64,000 nucleotides of DNA from Gemmatimonadota bacterium (GCA_029863645.1 JAOTVA010000006.1:17848-81847), one strand, 5' to 3'; shown: positions 45,326-54,811, counted from the first letter of the stretch. Notes: generated from the letters alone by a model not told the origin. Numbers and translations are program-made.

Positions 45326-46101
45326 GCGGTGCGGCCACGCTGCGCGTCGAGCAGCTCGGAATGAGCTTCGGCGGCTTGAAGGCCGTCGACCAGGTCGATC
45401 TGGAGGTCCCGGCGGGCAAGATCACCGCGATCATCGGTCCGAACGGCGCTGGCAAGACGACGTTCTTCAATGTGGTGGCAGGCTTCTATGCACCTACAGC
45501 CGGTAGGGTGCTCATCGACGACGAGGACGTATCAGGCCTACCGCCACACAAGGTCGCGCGACTGGGGGTGGCTCGGACGTTCCAAACGACGCAGCTGTTC
45601 CCCGCCGCTTCCGTCCTGGACAACGTAATCGTGGGCCGGCGCCTGCATACGCGCAGCAACGTGTTCGACGCGGTCCTGCGCTCCCGTCGCCACCGTCGTG
45701 AGGAGGCGGAGAGCCGCGAGAACGCGCTCGAGGCGTTGGAGTTTACGGGAGCTCGGGACCTCGCAGACGTCCTGGTGGCCAACATTTCCCAGGAGGCACG
45801 CAAGCGCGTGGCCGTCGCGCTGGCGCTCGCGACCGAGCCCCGTGTGCTCCTCCTGGACGAGCCCGCTGCGGGCATCAATCCGCACGAGACAGAGGGGCTG
45901 ACCGCGCTCATACGCTCGGTAGCCGTCGAGCGCGGTGTCACCGTGTGTCTCGTAGAGCATAAGATGCGCATGGTCATGGACCTGGCCGACCACGTGGCAG
46001 TCCTCAACTACGGCAAGAAGATCGCCGAGGGCCCGCCCGCAAAGATCCGCAGCGACCCCAAGGTCATCGATGCGTACCTGGGGGCCGACCACGATGCTTG
46101 A
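45322..46101 (+). CDS. livG: Branched-chain-type ABC transporter ATPase LivG
   Basis: 259 residues. Walker [13 protein letters not shown], the Q-loop in [13 protein letters not shown], signature [14 protein letters not shown] (degenerate: SQEAR rather than LSGGQ, but close to the LivG form), Walker [13 protein letters not shown] and H-loop LVEHKM. The C-terminal extension [15 protein letters not shown] is characteristic of LivG. It hydrolyses ATP to drive import. It overlaps livF by 8 bp. Confidence 0.94.
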   Translation: MSGAATLRVEQLGMSFGGLKAVDQVDLEVPAGKITAIIGPNGAGKTTFFNVVAGFYAPTAGRVLIDDEDVSGLPPHKVARLGVARTFQTTQLFPAASVLDNVIVGRRLHTRSNVFDAVLRSRRHRREEAESRENALEALEFTGARDLADVLVANISQEARKRVAVALALATEPRVLLLDEPAAGINPHETEGLTALIRSVAVERGVTVCLVEHKMRMVMDLADHVAVLNYGKKIAEGPPAKIRSDPKVIDAYLGADHDA

Positions 46102-46801
46102 GATCCGTGGCCTGCGTGTGCGTTTCGGGTCCTTCGACGCGCTGAGCGGAGTGAGCCTCGACGTCCGTCACGGGGAGATCGTCGTCTTGCTGGGCGCGAA
46201 CGGCGCTGGCAAGAGCACGCTGTTTCGGGCGATCAGCGGATTGCACCCGGCCGTAGGAGGAGCGATACGCCTAGAGGGAGAGGACATCACGAGTTGGACG
46301 GCGCATCGGCTCGTGGCGGCGGGCATCGCACACGCACCGGAGGGCAAGCACCTCTTCCCAGAAGCTTCCGTTACGAAGAACCTCCGGCTCGGTGCCTACG
46401 TGCAGCGAAAGGCCCCGGATGTGGTCCGCCAAACGATGGATGAGGTCTTCGAGTTGTTTCCGGCCCTGCGGGACAAGGAGCACGACGCGGCCGGCACGCT
46501 CAGTGGTGGGCAGCAGCAGATGTTGGCGATCGGGAGGGCGCTCATGGCGCGGCCCCGTCTCCTCTTGCTGGACGAGCCGTCGCTGGGGCTGGCCCCGCTG
46601 GTGGTGGAAGAGGTTTTCGAGTCCATCCTCAGGATCAACCAAGGAGGCACGAGCGTCCTGCTCGCGGAGCAGAACGCGCACGCGGCGCTTAAGGTCGCCC
46701 ATCGCGGATACGTGATGGAGGAGGGCCGCGTTGTTCTGGAAGGCGATCAGGACGACCTCATGGGCAACGAGGAGGTCCGTCGAGCGTACATCGGAGTCTA
46801 G
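46094..46801 (+). CDS. livF: Branched-chain-type ABC transporter ATPase LivF
   Basis: 235 residues from ATG 46094, inside the end of livG. Walker [12 protein letters not shown], signature [15 protein letters not shown], Walker [16 protein letters not shown] and [12 protein letters not shown] as the H-loop variant typical of LivF (Gln-Asn after Glu). The motif [17 protein letters not shown] is the Q-loop region. It completes a five-component importer (binding protein, two permeases, two ATPases). Confidence 0.95.
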   Translation: MLEIRGLRVRFGSFDALSGVSLDVRHGEIVVLLGANGAGKSTLFRAISGLHPAVGGAIRLEGEDITSWTAHRLVAAGIAHAPEGKHLFPEASVTKNLRLGAYVQRKAPDVVRQTMDEVFELFPALRDKEHDAAGTLSGGQQQMLAIGRALMARPRLLLLDEPSLGLAPLVVEEVFESILRINQGGTSVLLAEQNAHAALKVAHRGYVMEEGRVVLEGDQDDLMGNEEVRRAYIGV

Positions 46802-46824
46802 GATCCACTTGGAAGGAGCGCAGT

Positions 46825-47832
46825 ATGAAGAGTCGTGAAGTGCACTTGGTCGGACGCCCCCCTGGAACGCCGACGCCGGACGACTTCCGGGTGGTCGAGG
46901 CGGACATTGGGGACCCCGGCCCGGGCGAGGTCCTTGTCCGAAATCTCTTTCTCAGTGTGGACCCGTACATGCGGGGTCGCATGCGGGACCGGAAGTCCTA
47001 TGTGGCTCCGTTCGGCCTGGGTGCGACGATGACGGGTGGGGCGGTGGGTCAGGTGGTTGAGTCGCAGGTCCCGGGCCTGTTTCCGGGAGATCATGTGCTC
47101 AGCAACTTCGGCTGGCGTGAAGTTTTCACCTGTGCCGGCGACGAAGTGACCCCACTTGGCGAGCTGCGAGCGCCCGCCTCGGCCTACCTTGGCGTCCTGG
47201 GGATGCCCGGAATGACCGCCTACACCGGGCTCTTCGGAGCAGCCAGCCTCAAGGACGGGGAGACCGTGTTCGTCTCCGGCGCCGCGGGCGCGGTCGGAAG
47301 CGTCGCGGGCCAAATTGCGAAGATCAAAGGATGCCGTGTCGTCGGCACGGCAGGAAGTGCGGAAAAAGTGCGATATCTCGTAGACGATCTCGCGTTCGAT
47401 CACGCGTTCGACTATCACGAGGGTCAGCCGCGCCAGCACATCCGCGAGGGTGCGCCGGAAGGTGTCGACGTCTTCTTCGACAATGTCGGTGGGGAGCTCC
47501 TGCAGGCGGGCATCGGCGCGATGCGCGAGTTCGGACGCATCGCTCTGTGCGGTGCGATCTCCATGTACAACGACACCGAGGCGGCTCCGGGACCGACGAA
47601 TCTGGCGCGAGCGATCGGATTGGGGCTCAACATCCGCGGATTCCTGGTGCGGCACTACCGGCACATGCGTAAGGATTTCATGCGGGACGTCAGCGGATGG
47701 CTCGCGGACGGGCAGCTGACGTACCGCGAGACTGTGTACGAGGGCATCGAGTCGGCTCCTGATGCCTTCATCGGCCTGTTCACCGGCGCGAACATCGGCA
47801 AGATGGTCGTCCGGCTCGACGACGCGGGCTGA
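46825..47832 (+). CDS. MDR-family NADP-dependent oxidoreductase (CurA/PTGR-like)
   Basis: 335 residues, with AAGGAG seven bases upstream of ATG 46825. It has the medium-chain dehydrogenase fold without zinc: VDPYMRGRMRDRKSYVAPFGLG in the catalytic domain (family box VDPYMRGRM) and the cofactor motif VSGAAGAVGSVAGQIAK. Members reduce alpha,beta-unsaturated ketones or aldehydes with NADPH. It lies 23 bp after livF and 3 bp before the haloalkane dehalogenase gene. Substrate unknown; a role in clearing reactive enals or in a catabolic reduction is inferred. Confidence 0.9.
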   Translation: MKSREVHLVGRPPGTPTPDDFRVVEADIGDPGPGEVLVRNLFLSVDPYMRGRMRDRKSYVAPFGLGATMTGGAVGQVVESQVPGLFPGDHVLSNFGWREVFTCAGDEVTPLGELRAPASAYLGVLGMPGMTAYTGLFGAASLKDGETVFVSGAAGAVGSVAGQIAKIKGCRVVGTAGSAEKVRYLVDDLAFDHAFDYHEGQPRQHIREGAPEGVDVFFDNVGGELLQAGIGAMREFGRIALCGAISMYNDTEAAPGPTNLARAIGLGLNIRGFLVRHYRHMRKDFMRDVSGWLADGQLTYRETVYEGIESAPDAFIGLFTGANIGKMVVRLDDAG

Positions 47833-47835
47833 GTA

Positions 47836-48726
47836 GTGACGAACGCGTTGCCCGCTCGACCCCTCGGGGAGCTCCGCACCGTGCCCGTGCTGGACTCCCA
47901 CATGGCGTACGTGGAAGCGGGCGCCGGTGGGCCGATCGTGTTCTTGCATGGGAATCCGACCTCGTCCTACTTGTGGCGCAACGTGATCCCCCACGTCGAA
48001 GACCTCGGCCGCTGCCTCGCGCCTGATCTCATCGGGATGGGTGGCTCAGGACCCACATCAGACGGTCGGTATCGCTTCGTCGATCACCGCAGATATCTGG
48101 ATGCGTGGCTGAACGAGGTCGGTGCGCAGGACGGGGTCGTTTTCGTCATCCATGACTGGGGCTCGGGGCTGGGCTTCGACTGGGCCCGCCGCCACCCCCA
48201 GGCCGTGAGGGGCATCGCCTACATGGAGGCGATCGTGAAACCCGTCACGTGGGATGACTGGCCCGAGGCCGCCCGCCCGATCTTCCAGGCCATGCGCTCG
48301 GACGCCGGCGAGGAGATCGTCCTGCAGAAGAACGTGTTCGTCGAGCGCATCCTACCCTCAGCCGTTCTGCGACCGCTCACGGAGGAAGAGATGTCCGTCT
48401 ATCGTGCGCCGTTTGCGCTAGCGGGTGAATCTCGCCGTCCGACGTTGACCTGGCCGAGAGAGATTCCCATCGACGGCGAGCCTGCCGATATGGTCGAGAT
48501 CGTGGGCGACTACGCCGCCTGGCTCGCATCGAGCGACGTGCCGAAGCTGTTCATCAATGCGGAGCCCGGCTCGATTCTCGTTGGGGCCCAAAGGGACTTC
48601 GCGCGCACCTGGCCGAACCAGCACGAAGTGACCGTGCGCGGGAGCCACTTCATTCAAGAGGACTCGCCGGATGAGATCGGCGTCGCGCTCCGCGACTGGC
48701 TGACCGGCCTCCAGGAGCCGACGTGA
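47836..48726 (+). CDS. Haloalkane dehalogenase (DhaA/LinB-like, Asp-His-Glu type)
   Basis: 296 residues, GTG start. The full catalytic pentad of subfamily II is present: N40 (HGNPTSSYLWR), nucleophile D107 and halide-binding W108 (VIHDWGSGLGFDWARRHP), acid E131 (AYMEAIVKPVTWDDWPE) and H271 (GSHFIQEDSPDEIG). These positions almost coincide with DhaA (N41, D106, W107, E130, H272). It hydrolyses C-Cl, C-Br or C-I bonds of alkyl halides to alcohols. It is coupled to the following alcohol dehydrogenase gene (GTGA), which could oxidise the product. Confidence 0.92.
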   Translation: MTNALPARPLGELRTVPVLDSHMAYVEAGAGGPIVFLHGNPTSSYLWRNVIPHVEDLGRCLAPDLIGMGGSGPTSDGRYRFVDHRRYLDAWLNEVGAQDGVVFVIHDWGSGLGFDWARRHPQAVRGIAYMEAIVKPVTWDDWPEAARPIFQAMRSDAGEEIVLQKNVFVERILPSAVLRPLTEEEMSVYRAPFALAGESRRPTLTWPREIPIDGEPADMVEIVGDYAAWLASSDVPKLFINAEPGSILVGAQRDFARTWPNQHEVTVRGSHFIQEDSPDEIGVALRDWLTGLQEPT

Positions 48727-49844
48727 CCACCGATGTGAGCAGGCGAGCCAAGGCCGTCGTATACCGTGAGGGCAACGACTCGGTCGCGGTGGAGGAGATT
48801 CGGGTCAGGGGTCCGCGTCGTGACGAGGTGACCATCAAGCTCGGGGCATGTGGCGTGTGCCACAGCGACTTGTCCGCCACGAACGGCACCATCCCCATTC
48901 CGCCACCGCTCGTGCTCGGGCACGAAGGAGCCGGCGTCGTCGTCGAGGTCGGTGAGGGCGTGACCGAGCTGTCTGTCGGAGACCACTTAGTCACGATGTT
49001 CGTGAGCATGTGCGGGAAGTGTCGCTACTGCGTTACCGGTCGCCCTTCGATCTGCGACCAGGCTGCGAGAGCCGTGTCTACGCTTCCGGACGGATCGGTT
49101 CCGACCACGGACGAGAACGGTGACCCGCTCAACGTCTTTACTGGGTGCGGCGTGATGGCGGAGTTCGCCACGTTACATGTCGATAGCCTGGTCCGCATCG
49201 ACGAGAGCATACCCCTCGACCGCGCGGCGCTCATCGGTTGTGGCGTGATGACGGGCGTGGGCGCTGTCTTCAACACCGCGCGGGTCGAGCCCGGCTCTAC
49301 GACTGTCGTGTTCGGCGCGGGAGGGGTCGGGCTCAACGCCATTCAGGCATGTGTGCTCGCGGGCGCGACGATGGTCGTGGCAGTCGACACCATGGACGAG
49401 AAACTAGAGCTCGCACGAAAGTTCGGCGCGACGCACACGGTGAACGCGAGCGCCGATCCCAAGGTCGTCCGCACGCTGCGGAAACTCACAAGCGGCGGTG
49501 CCGACTACGCCTTCGAATGTGTGGGCAGCGGTGCCGTGGTCGCACAGGCCTACGGCGCGATCCGGAAGGGCGGGACTGCTGTGGTGGTCGGTGTCGCGCC
49601 GCCGGACGATATGACGTCCATCAGCACTGCGAGCCTTACGTTCGCAGAGAAGAAGCTCATGGGCAGTTACTTCGGTTCGGCGCGCCCACGCGATGACTTC
49701 CCGAGACTCCTGGGCCTGTACCAGGCCGGCCGCTTGATGCTGGACGAGCTGATCACGAACACTTACTCGATCGACGAGGCCCCGCAGGCTTTCGTGGATC
49801 TGGTGGCGGGCAAGAATGCCCGCGGAGTGATCGTCTTCCCATGA
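48723..49844 (+). CDS. Zinc-dependent alcohol dehydrogenase (class III-like MDR)
   Basis: 373 residues, GTG start overlapping the dehalogenase stop. Catalytic zinc ligands C46 (GVCHSD), H67 (GHEGAG) and C173 (GCGVMTG); structural zinc cysteines C97, C100, C103 and C111 (MCGKCRYCVTGRPSIC). NAD motif VVFGAGGVGLNAIQ. The fold matches class III-type alcohol/formaldehyde dehydrogenases. It probably oxidises an alcohol to an aldehyde, possibly the product of the adjacent dehalogenase. No aldehyde dehydrogenase gene is found in the cluster. Confidence 0.93.
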   Translation: MTTDVSRRAKAVVYREGNDSVAVEEIRVRGPRRDEVTIKLGACGVCHSDLSATNGTIPIPPPLVLGHEGAGVVVEVGEGVTELSVGDHLVTMFVSMCGKCRYCVTGRPSICDQAARAVSTLPDGSVPTTDENGDPLNVFTGCGVMAEFATLHVDSLVRIDESIPLDRAALIGCGVMTGVGAVFNTARVEPGSTTVVFGAGGVGLNAIQACVLAGATMVVAVDTMDEKLELARKFGATHTVNASADPKVVRTLRKLTSGGADYAFECVGSGAVVAQAYGAIRKGGTAVVVGVAPPDDMTSISTASLTFAEKKLMGSYFGSARPRDDFPRLLGLYQAGRLMLDELITNTYSIDEAPQAFVDLVAGKNARGVIVFP

Positions 49845-51388
49845 ACGGCGCCCGCAGCCTGGTGCAGACGCTCTATGGCAGCGGGGTCGAGGTGTGCTTC
49901 ACCAACCCCGGCACTTCAGAGATTCACTTCGTGGCGGCCCTGGACGCCCAGCCCGAGATGCGGGCGATCCTCGGCCTCTTCGAGGGGGTCGTGACCGGGG
50001 CAGCGGACGGCTACGCTCGCATGAAGGGCAAGCCCGCGTGCACGCTCCTTCACCTCGGCCCTGGCTTGGGGAACGGGCTCGCGAATCTGCACAACGCGAG
50101 GCGCGCTCGCGTGCCCGTGGTGAACATCGTCGGTGACCACGCGACGTACCATCGTCACCTCGACGCACCGCTCACGTCGGACATAGAGAGCATCGCGTCT
50201 GCGGTATCGGGCTGGCTTCGGGTGTCGCGAGACGCTGTGTCCGTAGCCAGGGACGGTGCGGAAGCCGTGGCCGCGAGTTATGGCCCACCCGGTCAGGTCG
50301 CGACCTTGATCTTGCCTGCGGACACCGCATGGGAAGCGCCGGGGATGCACGTGGATCCCGTGCCGCGCCGCACACCCCTCGCTCCCGACGCTGCGCGCGT
50401 CGAGGAGGTCGCCCGGACGCTGCGCGCGGCGGGGGCCTCCGGTACGCTCCTAGTGAACGGGCCGGCGCTTTGCGAAGAAGGGCTTGTTCTTCTTGGTCGG
50501 ATCGCGGTTGCGACAGGCGCGAGAGTGTTCACCGACACGTTCGTGACACGCATCGCGCGCGGTGCCGGACGTGTGAACGTTCCGCGGCTCCCGTACTTGG
50601 GCGAGCAGGCCGTGGCCCTGCTCGAGGGGACGCGCCACCTGGTCACTGTCGGGACCAAGGCTCCGGTTTCCTTCTTCGCCTATCCCGGCATGCCGAGCGA
50701 GCTCACCCCTCCCGGCTGCTCGGTGCATGCGCTGGCCGAGCCTGCCGAGGACGCGATGGCGGCCCTCGACGCACTCGTCGACGCCCTCGATGCCACCCAA
50801 GCCGTTCCCGCGACGGCGCCGGAGGAGCGGCCTCCGTTGCCAACCGGAACCCTCACGCCGAAGAGCATCGCGCAGGTCATCGCGAACCTTCTGCCTGACC
50901 ACGCGATCGTCATGAACGAGGCGGCAACCGCGGGAACGCCCATCCCGGGGTTCACCACGACTTCTGCGCCTCACGACTGGCTCGACCTCACGGGTGGCGC
51001 GATTGGCCAGGGCATGCCGGCGGCCACCGGCGCCGCGGTCGCCTGCCCAGATCGGAAGGTGCTTTCGCTGCAGGCAGACGGCAGCGGCATGTACACGGTC
51101 CAAGCACTGTGGACGCAGGCTAGGGAGGAACTGGACGTCACAACCGTTATCTTTGCTAATCGCCGATATGCGATTCTCGAGATGGAGTACAGCCGCGTCG
51201 GTGCCGGCGACCCGTCCGATTCGACCCGTGATCTGTTCGACCTGTCTCGCCCGACTCTGGATTGGGTGGGACTTGCCAAGTCGATGGGCGTTCGGGGTGT
51301 TCGGGCGACCACGGCCGAAGAGCTCGCGCGCGGACTCGAGCGAGGGTTCAGTGAAGGCGGGCCCTACCTCGTGGAGGCGGTATTGTGA
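49841..51388 (+). CDS. Acetolactate-synthase-like thiamine-diphosphate enzyme
   Basis: 515 residues, ATG overlapping the previous stop. ThDP activating glutamate E48 (LGLFEGVVTGAADGYAR), substrate loop HLGPGLGNGLANLHNARRAR and the cofactor-Mg motif ADGSGMYTVQALWTQ with FANRRY (GDGx25-30N type; the Gly is replaced by Ala, ADG). Proteins of this shape are annotated as acetolactate synthase large-subunit-like but act as 2-oxoacid decarboxylases or lyases; there is no regulatory-subunit gene here. Its place between alcohol and acyl-CoA dehydrogenases argues for a catabolic role. Confidence 0.85.
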   Translation: MNGARSLVQTLYGSGVEVCFTNPGTSEIHFVAALDAQPEMRAILGLFEGVVTGAADGYARMKGKPACTLLHLGPGLGNGLANLHNARRARVPVVNIVGDHATYHRHLDAPLTSDIESIASAVSGWLRVSRDAVSVARDGAEAVAASYGPPGQVATLILPADTAWEAPGMHVDPVPRRTPLAPDAARVEEVARTLRAAGASGTLLVNGPALCEEGLVLLGRIAVATGARVFTDTFVTRIARGAGRVNVPRLPYLGEQAVALLEGTRHLVTVGTKAPVSFFAYPGMPSELTPPGCSVHALAEPAEDAMAALDALVDALDATQAVPATAPEERPPLPTGTLTPKSIAQVIANLLPDHAIVMNEAATAGTPIPGFTTTSAPHDWLDLTGGAIGQGMPAATGAAVACPDRKVLSLQADGSGMYTVQALWTQAREELDVTTVIFANRRYAILEMEYSRVGAGDPSDSTRDLFDLSRPTLDWVGLAKSMGVRGVRATTAEELARGLERGFSEGGPYLVEAVL

Positions 51389-51417
51389 GATTGGAGCGCA
51401 TCACCAGCAGTTGAGGG

Positions 51418-53328
51418 ATGACCATGAGCACGACCACTGACACCGTCGAAGCCGCTCCGGCCGAGAAGCCCAAGCATCGGGAGATTTCGGAGCGAGAGGC
51501 CAGGCAGGTCGCCGAGGCCGCCCGTGAGACCGAGTGGAAGCTTCCGAGTTTCGTGCGGGAGATGTACCTGGGCCGCCTACGCATGGACCTCATCGACCCG
51601 TTCCCGAAGTCCAAGAAGGACGATGGCGAGCGCGGACGAGAGTTCCTGCAGAAGTTCGAGGCCTTCCTGAAGACGGTCGACGGTCGCGCCCTCGACCGCG
51701 AACCCGGCATGCCCGCGGACGTGCACGCCGGGCTGACGGCACTCGGCGCGTACGGAATGAAGATTCCACAGGAGTACGGCGGACTCGGCCTGACACAGCG
51801 CACCTATACTTCGGCCCTGGCTCTGGCGGGCTCGCACAGCTCAACAATCTCGTCGACGCTGTCGGCGCATCAGTCCATCGGCGTTCCGCAGCCGCTCGTG
51901 GTCTTCGGCACCGAGGAGCAGAAGAGGAAGTACCTGCCGCGGCTCGCTCAGGGCGCCATCTCCGGCTTCGCGCTCACCGAGAGCGACGTAGGCAGCGATC
52001 CGGCGCGTATGCGCTGCGAGGCGGTACTGAGCGACGATGGCTCGGAGTACGTGCTCAACGGCACGAAGCTTTGGTGCACCAACGCGCCGCTCGCGGAGCT
52101 GCTCGTAGTCATGGCTCGTACGCCGAGCGGCGACGGCTCACCGGGCAAGATCACCGCCTTCATCGTCGAAATGGGTTGGGACGGCGTCGAAGTCACCCAC
52201 AGGTGCTCCTTCATGGGGCTCCCCGGCATCGAGAACGGAGTCGTCTCATTCAAGAACGTCCGAATCCCGGTCGAAAACCGACTCCTGGAAGAGGGACGGG
52301 GTCTGAAGTTGGCGCTCGTGACGCTCAATACGGGACGCCTCGCGATTCCTGTGACGTGCGCCGCGGCGGGCAAGTGGTGCCTACAGGTCGTTCGCGAGTG
52401 GGCGACTGTGCGGACGCAGTGGGGTGCCCCGATCGGGAAGCACGAGGCAGTCGCCCACATGATCTCTTCGATCGCGTCGGACACCTTCGCGATGGAGGCT
52501 GTGGCGGACCTGGGCGTGGCTCTGGCCGACAACGGCAAGTTCGACCTCCGCCTCGAGGCTGCCATGGGTAAGCTCTTCAACTCCGAGGTCGGCTGGCGTG
52601 TGGCCGACCAGACCATGCAGGTGCGTGGCGGGCGCGGCTACGAGACGGCGGAATCGCTCGAGGCACGCGGGGAGGCCCCGATCGCCGTCGAGCAGATGCT
52701 CCGGTCCATGAGGATCAACCGGATTTTCGAGGGCTCCTCCGAGATCATGCGCCTGTTCATCGCGCGTGAGGCGGTGGACCCGCACCTCAGGAAGGCCGGT
52801 GCGGTGGCCGACCCGGACTCGGCGCTCGGCGACAAGGCCAAGGATGCCGTCGGGCTGGGTGTCCACATGGCCGGGTGGATCGGCAAGAACCTCGTGGGCT
52901 GGAGCCGCAAGCCGTCCTACGGACGCTACGGGGAACTGTCGGGTCACATAGCATTCGCTGACCGGTCGTCGCATCGGCTGGCGCGCTCGATCGCGATGGC
53001 GATGGCACGCTACGGTGCGAAGCTGGAGCGGCGGCAGGCGGTGCTATTCCGTTTGGTGGACATCGGCGCGGAGCTCTTCGCGATGTGTGCCTCCGTGGTC
53101 CAGGCCACGGCGAAGGTCCAAGCGAATCCGTCCGACCAGAGCCCCATCCGGCTTGCGGATCTGTTCTGTCAGCGGGCCCGTCAGCGCATCGACGATCTCT
53201 TCGACGACCTGTTCAACGACACGGACGGGGATGCGTACCGCCTCGCCCAGGGCGTCCTGAAGGGCGAGTACACGTGGTTGGAGAAGGGGATCTTCCCGCC
53301 GCCGGCTCCGGAGGGGATCGAGCGCTAG
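51418..53328 (+). CDS. Long acyl-CoA dehydrogenase (VLCAD-like C-terminal extension)
   Basis: 636 residues from ATG 51418 (a second ATG two codons on). An FAD-dependent acyl-CoA dehydrogenase with ALTESDVGSDPARM, GTKLWCTNA and catalytic base E438 in RIFEGSSEIMRLFIAREA. Residues 450-636 form an extra helical domain as in VLCAD/ACAD9, which normally aids membrane association and homodimer formation. It introduces the 2,3-double bond in acyl-CoA during beta-oxidation. It ends the 12-gene cluster and overlaps the convergent esterase gene by 4 bp. Confidence 0.93.
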   Translation: MTMSTTTDTVEAAPAEKPKHREISEREARQVAEAARETEWKLPSFVREMYLGRLRMDLIDPFPKSKKDDGERGREFLQKFEAFLKTVDGRALDREPGMPADVHAGLTALGAYGMKIPQEYGGLGLTQRTYTSALALAGSHSSTISSTLSAHQSIGVPQPLVVFGTEEQKRKYLPRLAQGAISGFALTESDVGSDPARMRCEAVLSDDGSEYVLNGTKLWCTNAPLAELLVVMARTPSGDGSPGKITAFIVEMGWDGVEVTHRCSFMGLPGIENGVVSFKNVRIPVENRLLEEGRGLKLALVTLNTGRLAIPVTCAAAGKWCLQVVREWATVRTQWGAPIGKHEAVAHMISSIASDTFAMEAVADLGVALADNGKFDLRLEAAMGKLFNSEVGWRVADQTMQVRGGRGYETAESLEARGEAPIAVEQMLRSMRINRIFEGSSEIMRLFIAREAVDPHLRKAGAVADPDSALGDKAKDAVGLGVHMAGWIGKNLVGWSRKPSYGRYGELSGHIAFADRSSHRLARSIAMAMARYGAKLERRQAVLFRLVDIGAELFAMCASVVQATAKVQANPSDQSPIRLADLFCQRARQRIDDLFDDLFNDTDGDAYRLAQGVLKGEYTWLEKGIFPPPAPEGIER

Positions 53329-54611
53329 TCGACGACCGCCTGATACACGAGCCGCTTGAACTGGTCACGGAAGTTCACGTCCCGGTTCGGGCGGATCTGA
53401 ATCATGAAGATCCCGATCAGGTCCCGATCAGGGTCGATCCAGAAGGACGTGCCCGCGACGCCGAACCAGTAATAGGTGCCCACCGAGTCCGGCAGTCCAT
53501 CGAGTGCCGGCTGGTTCTTGATGGTGAAGCCGAGTCCGAATCCCCATCCGGGCGCGAGGAAGCTCGTGCCGTCGTCCCCGAGATGGTCGGTGGTCATCAG
53601 GTCGATGGTCGTGGGGCTCAGGATGCGGTATCCGTCCAACTCACCGCCGTTGAGCAGCATTTGGGCGAAGCGCGAATAGTCCCGGGCGGTCGAGACGAGT
53701 CCGCCGCCCCCCGAGAAGCGAGTCACCTCGGGGGTGTAGCCGCCAGTCTCTTGGGCCTCGAGCGTGAGGGGGCCACCGCGTCCGCCCGCATGTCCGTAGA
53801 TCTGGGCAAAACGGTCTCGATCGGCCGGGCGCACGAAGAAGCCGGTGTCGTCCATGCCGAGCGGCTCGAAGATCCGCTCCCGCAGGAAGGCATCGAAGGT
53901 TTGACCAGAAAGCACTTCCACGAGCCGACCCAGCACGTCGGTCGACAGACTGTAGTTCCACGTGGTGCCCGGATGATAGGCCAATGGGACGTCGCTGAGC
54001 GCGGTGACCATGTCGGCCAGAGTCGTCTGGTTGCCGACGTCGTCTCGGCGATACAGTTGGTCGACCGCCGTATTCGAGAAAGTCCCGTAGGTCAGCCCCG
54101 ATGTGTGCCTGAGCAGGTCACGAATCGTCATTTGTCGGGCCGCGCGTTCCGTCGGGATGTCGTCGGGCCCGGTCGCCTCAGCCAGCTTGGCCACGGGGAG
54201 GTTGGCGAGTTCCGGCAGGTACCGCCCGACGGGGTCGTCGAGGAAGAAGAGGCCCTCCTCGTACAACATCATGACCGCGACGGATGTGATCGGCTTCGTC
54301 ATGGAATAGATGCGGAAGATGTCGTCGGCTTGCATGGGGTCTTGCTCGGCCACGTCCCGCGAACCCCAGGCGTCGACCCACGCCAACTTGCCGTGCCGCA
54401 CGACCATTCCGACGGCGCCGGCCATGCGGCCCTCATCGGCGTAGCCGCTGAACACCTCGCTCACCCTCGCCAATCTCTCGGACGAAAGGCCGACCTCCTC
54501 GGGGGTCCCCCGAGGGAGCTCCTGGGCGAGGACGCATGCGGGCGTGGCGCACACTCCGAGCCCGAGCAGGAATGGGATGAGTCGGGCCGTAGTTGTTGCT
54601 CTTCGCAGCAT
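53325..54611 (-). CDS. Exported serine hydrolase, family VIII esterase / class C beta-lactamase fold
   Basis: 428 residues with an N-terminal signal (to about residue 29, AQELPRG). Catalytic S-M-T-K (IYSMTKPITS), Tyr motif in WNYSLSTDVLGRLVE (Y-S-L rather than the Y-x-N of beta-lactamases) and a C-terminal YWFGVAGTSFWIDPD in place of the KTG box. This combination is typical of family VIII carboxylesterases (EstB-like) rather than true AmpC enzymes. It is monocistronic and divergent from susC, 274 bp away. Natural substrate unknown. Confidence 0.87.
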   Translation of the reverse strand: MLRRATTTARLIPFLLGLGVCATPACVLAQELPRGTPEEVGLSSERLARVSEVFSGYADEGRMAGAVGMVVRHGKLAWVDAWGSRDVAEQDPMQADDIFRIYSMTKPITSVAVMMLYEEGLFFLDDPVGRYLPELANLPVAKLAEATGPDDIPTERAARQMTIRDLLRHTSGLTYGTFSNTAVDQLYRRDDVGNQTTLADMVTALSDVPLAYHPGTTWNYSLSTDVLGRLVEVLSGQTFDAFLRERIFEPLGMDDTGFFVRPADRDRFAQIYGHAGGRGGPLTLEAQETGGYTPEVTRFSGGGGLVSTARDYSRFAQMLLNGGELDGYRILSPTTIDLMTTDHLGDDGTSFLAPGWGFGLGFTIKNQPALDGLPDSVGTYYWFGVAGTSFWIDPDRDLIGIFMIQIRPNRDVNFRDQFKRLVYQAVVD

Positions 54612-54793
54612 CTCTCGCCTCCTGACGACGCCTCGGGCCGAGGCTTCAATTCCTGGCTATCAGACTATAGGACCGGGCCGGGCGGGCGCGAGTGCCCCAA
54701 GGGCTGGCAGGTCGAGTCTCTCTGGCCAGAAAGATTCTTTCGCTCCCCCCCGTGCGCGCGGCCCTCTCGCGCTGTATAGTGCCGTTTGCGACT

Positions 54794-54811
54794 GGTTCCA
54801 CCGCTGGAACC
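54794..54811. promoter_or_regulatory. Palindrome upstream of the SusC/SusD operon
   Basis: GGTTCCA (54794-54800), CCGC, TGGAACC (54805-54811): a perfect 7+7 inverted repeat with four-base spacer, extendable to ten pairs with one mismatch. It lies 75 bp before susC in the gap shared with the divergent esterase. It is operator-like in size and symmetry; the regulator is unknown. Confidence 0.45.

Noticed and set aside
53325..54611. AmpC beta-lactamase
   Set aside because: Y-x-N and KTG are replaced by Y-S-L and an FGVAGT box, which fits family VIII esterases.
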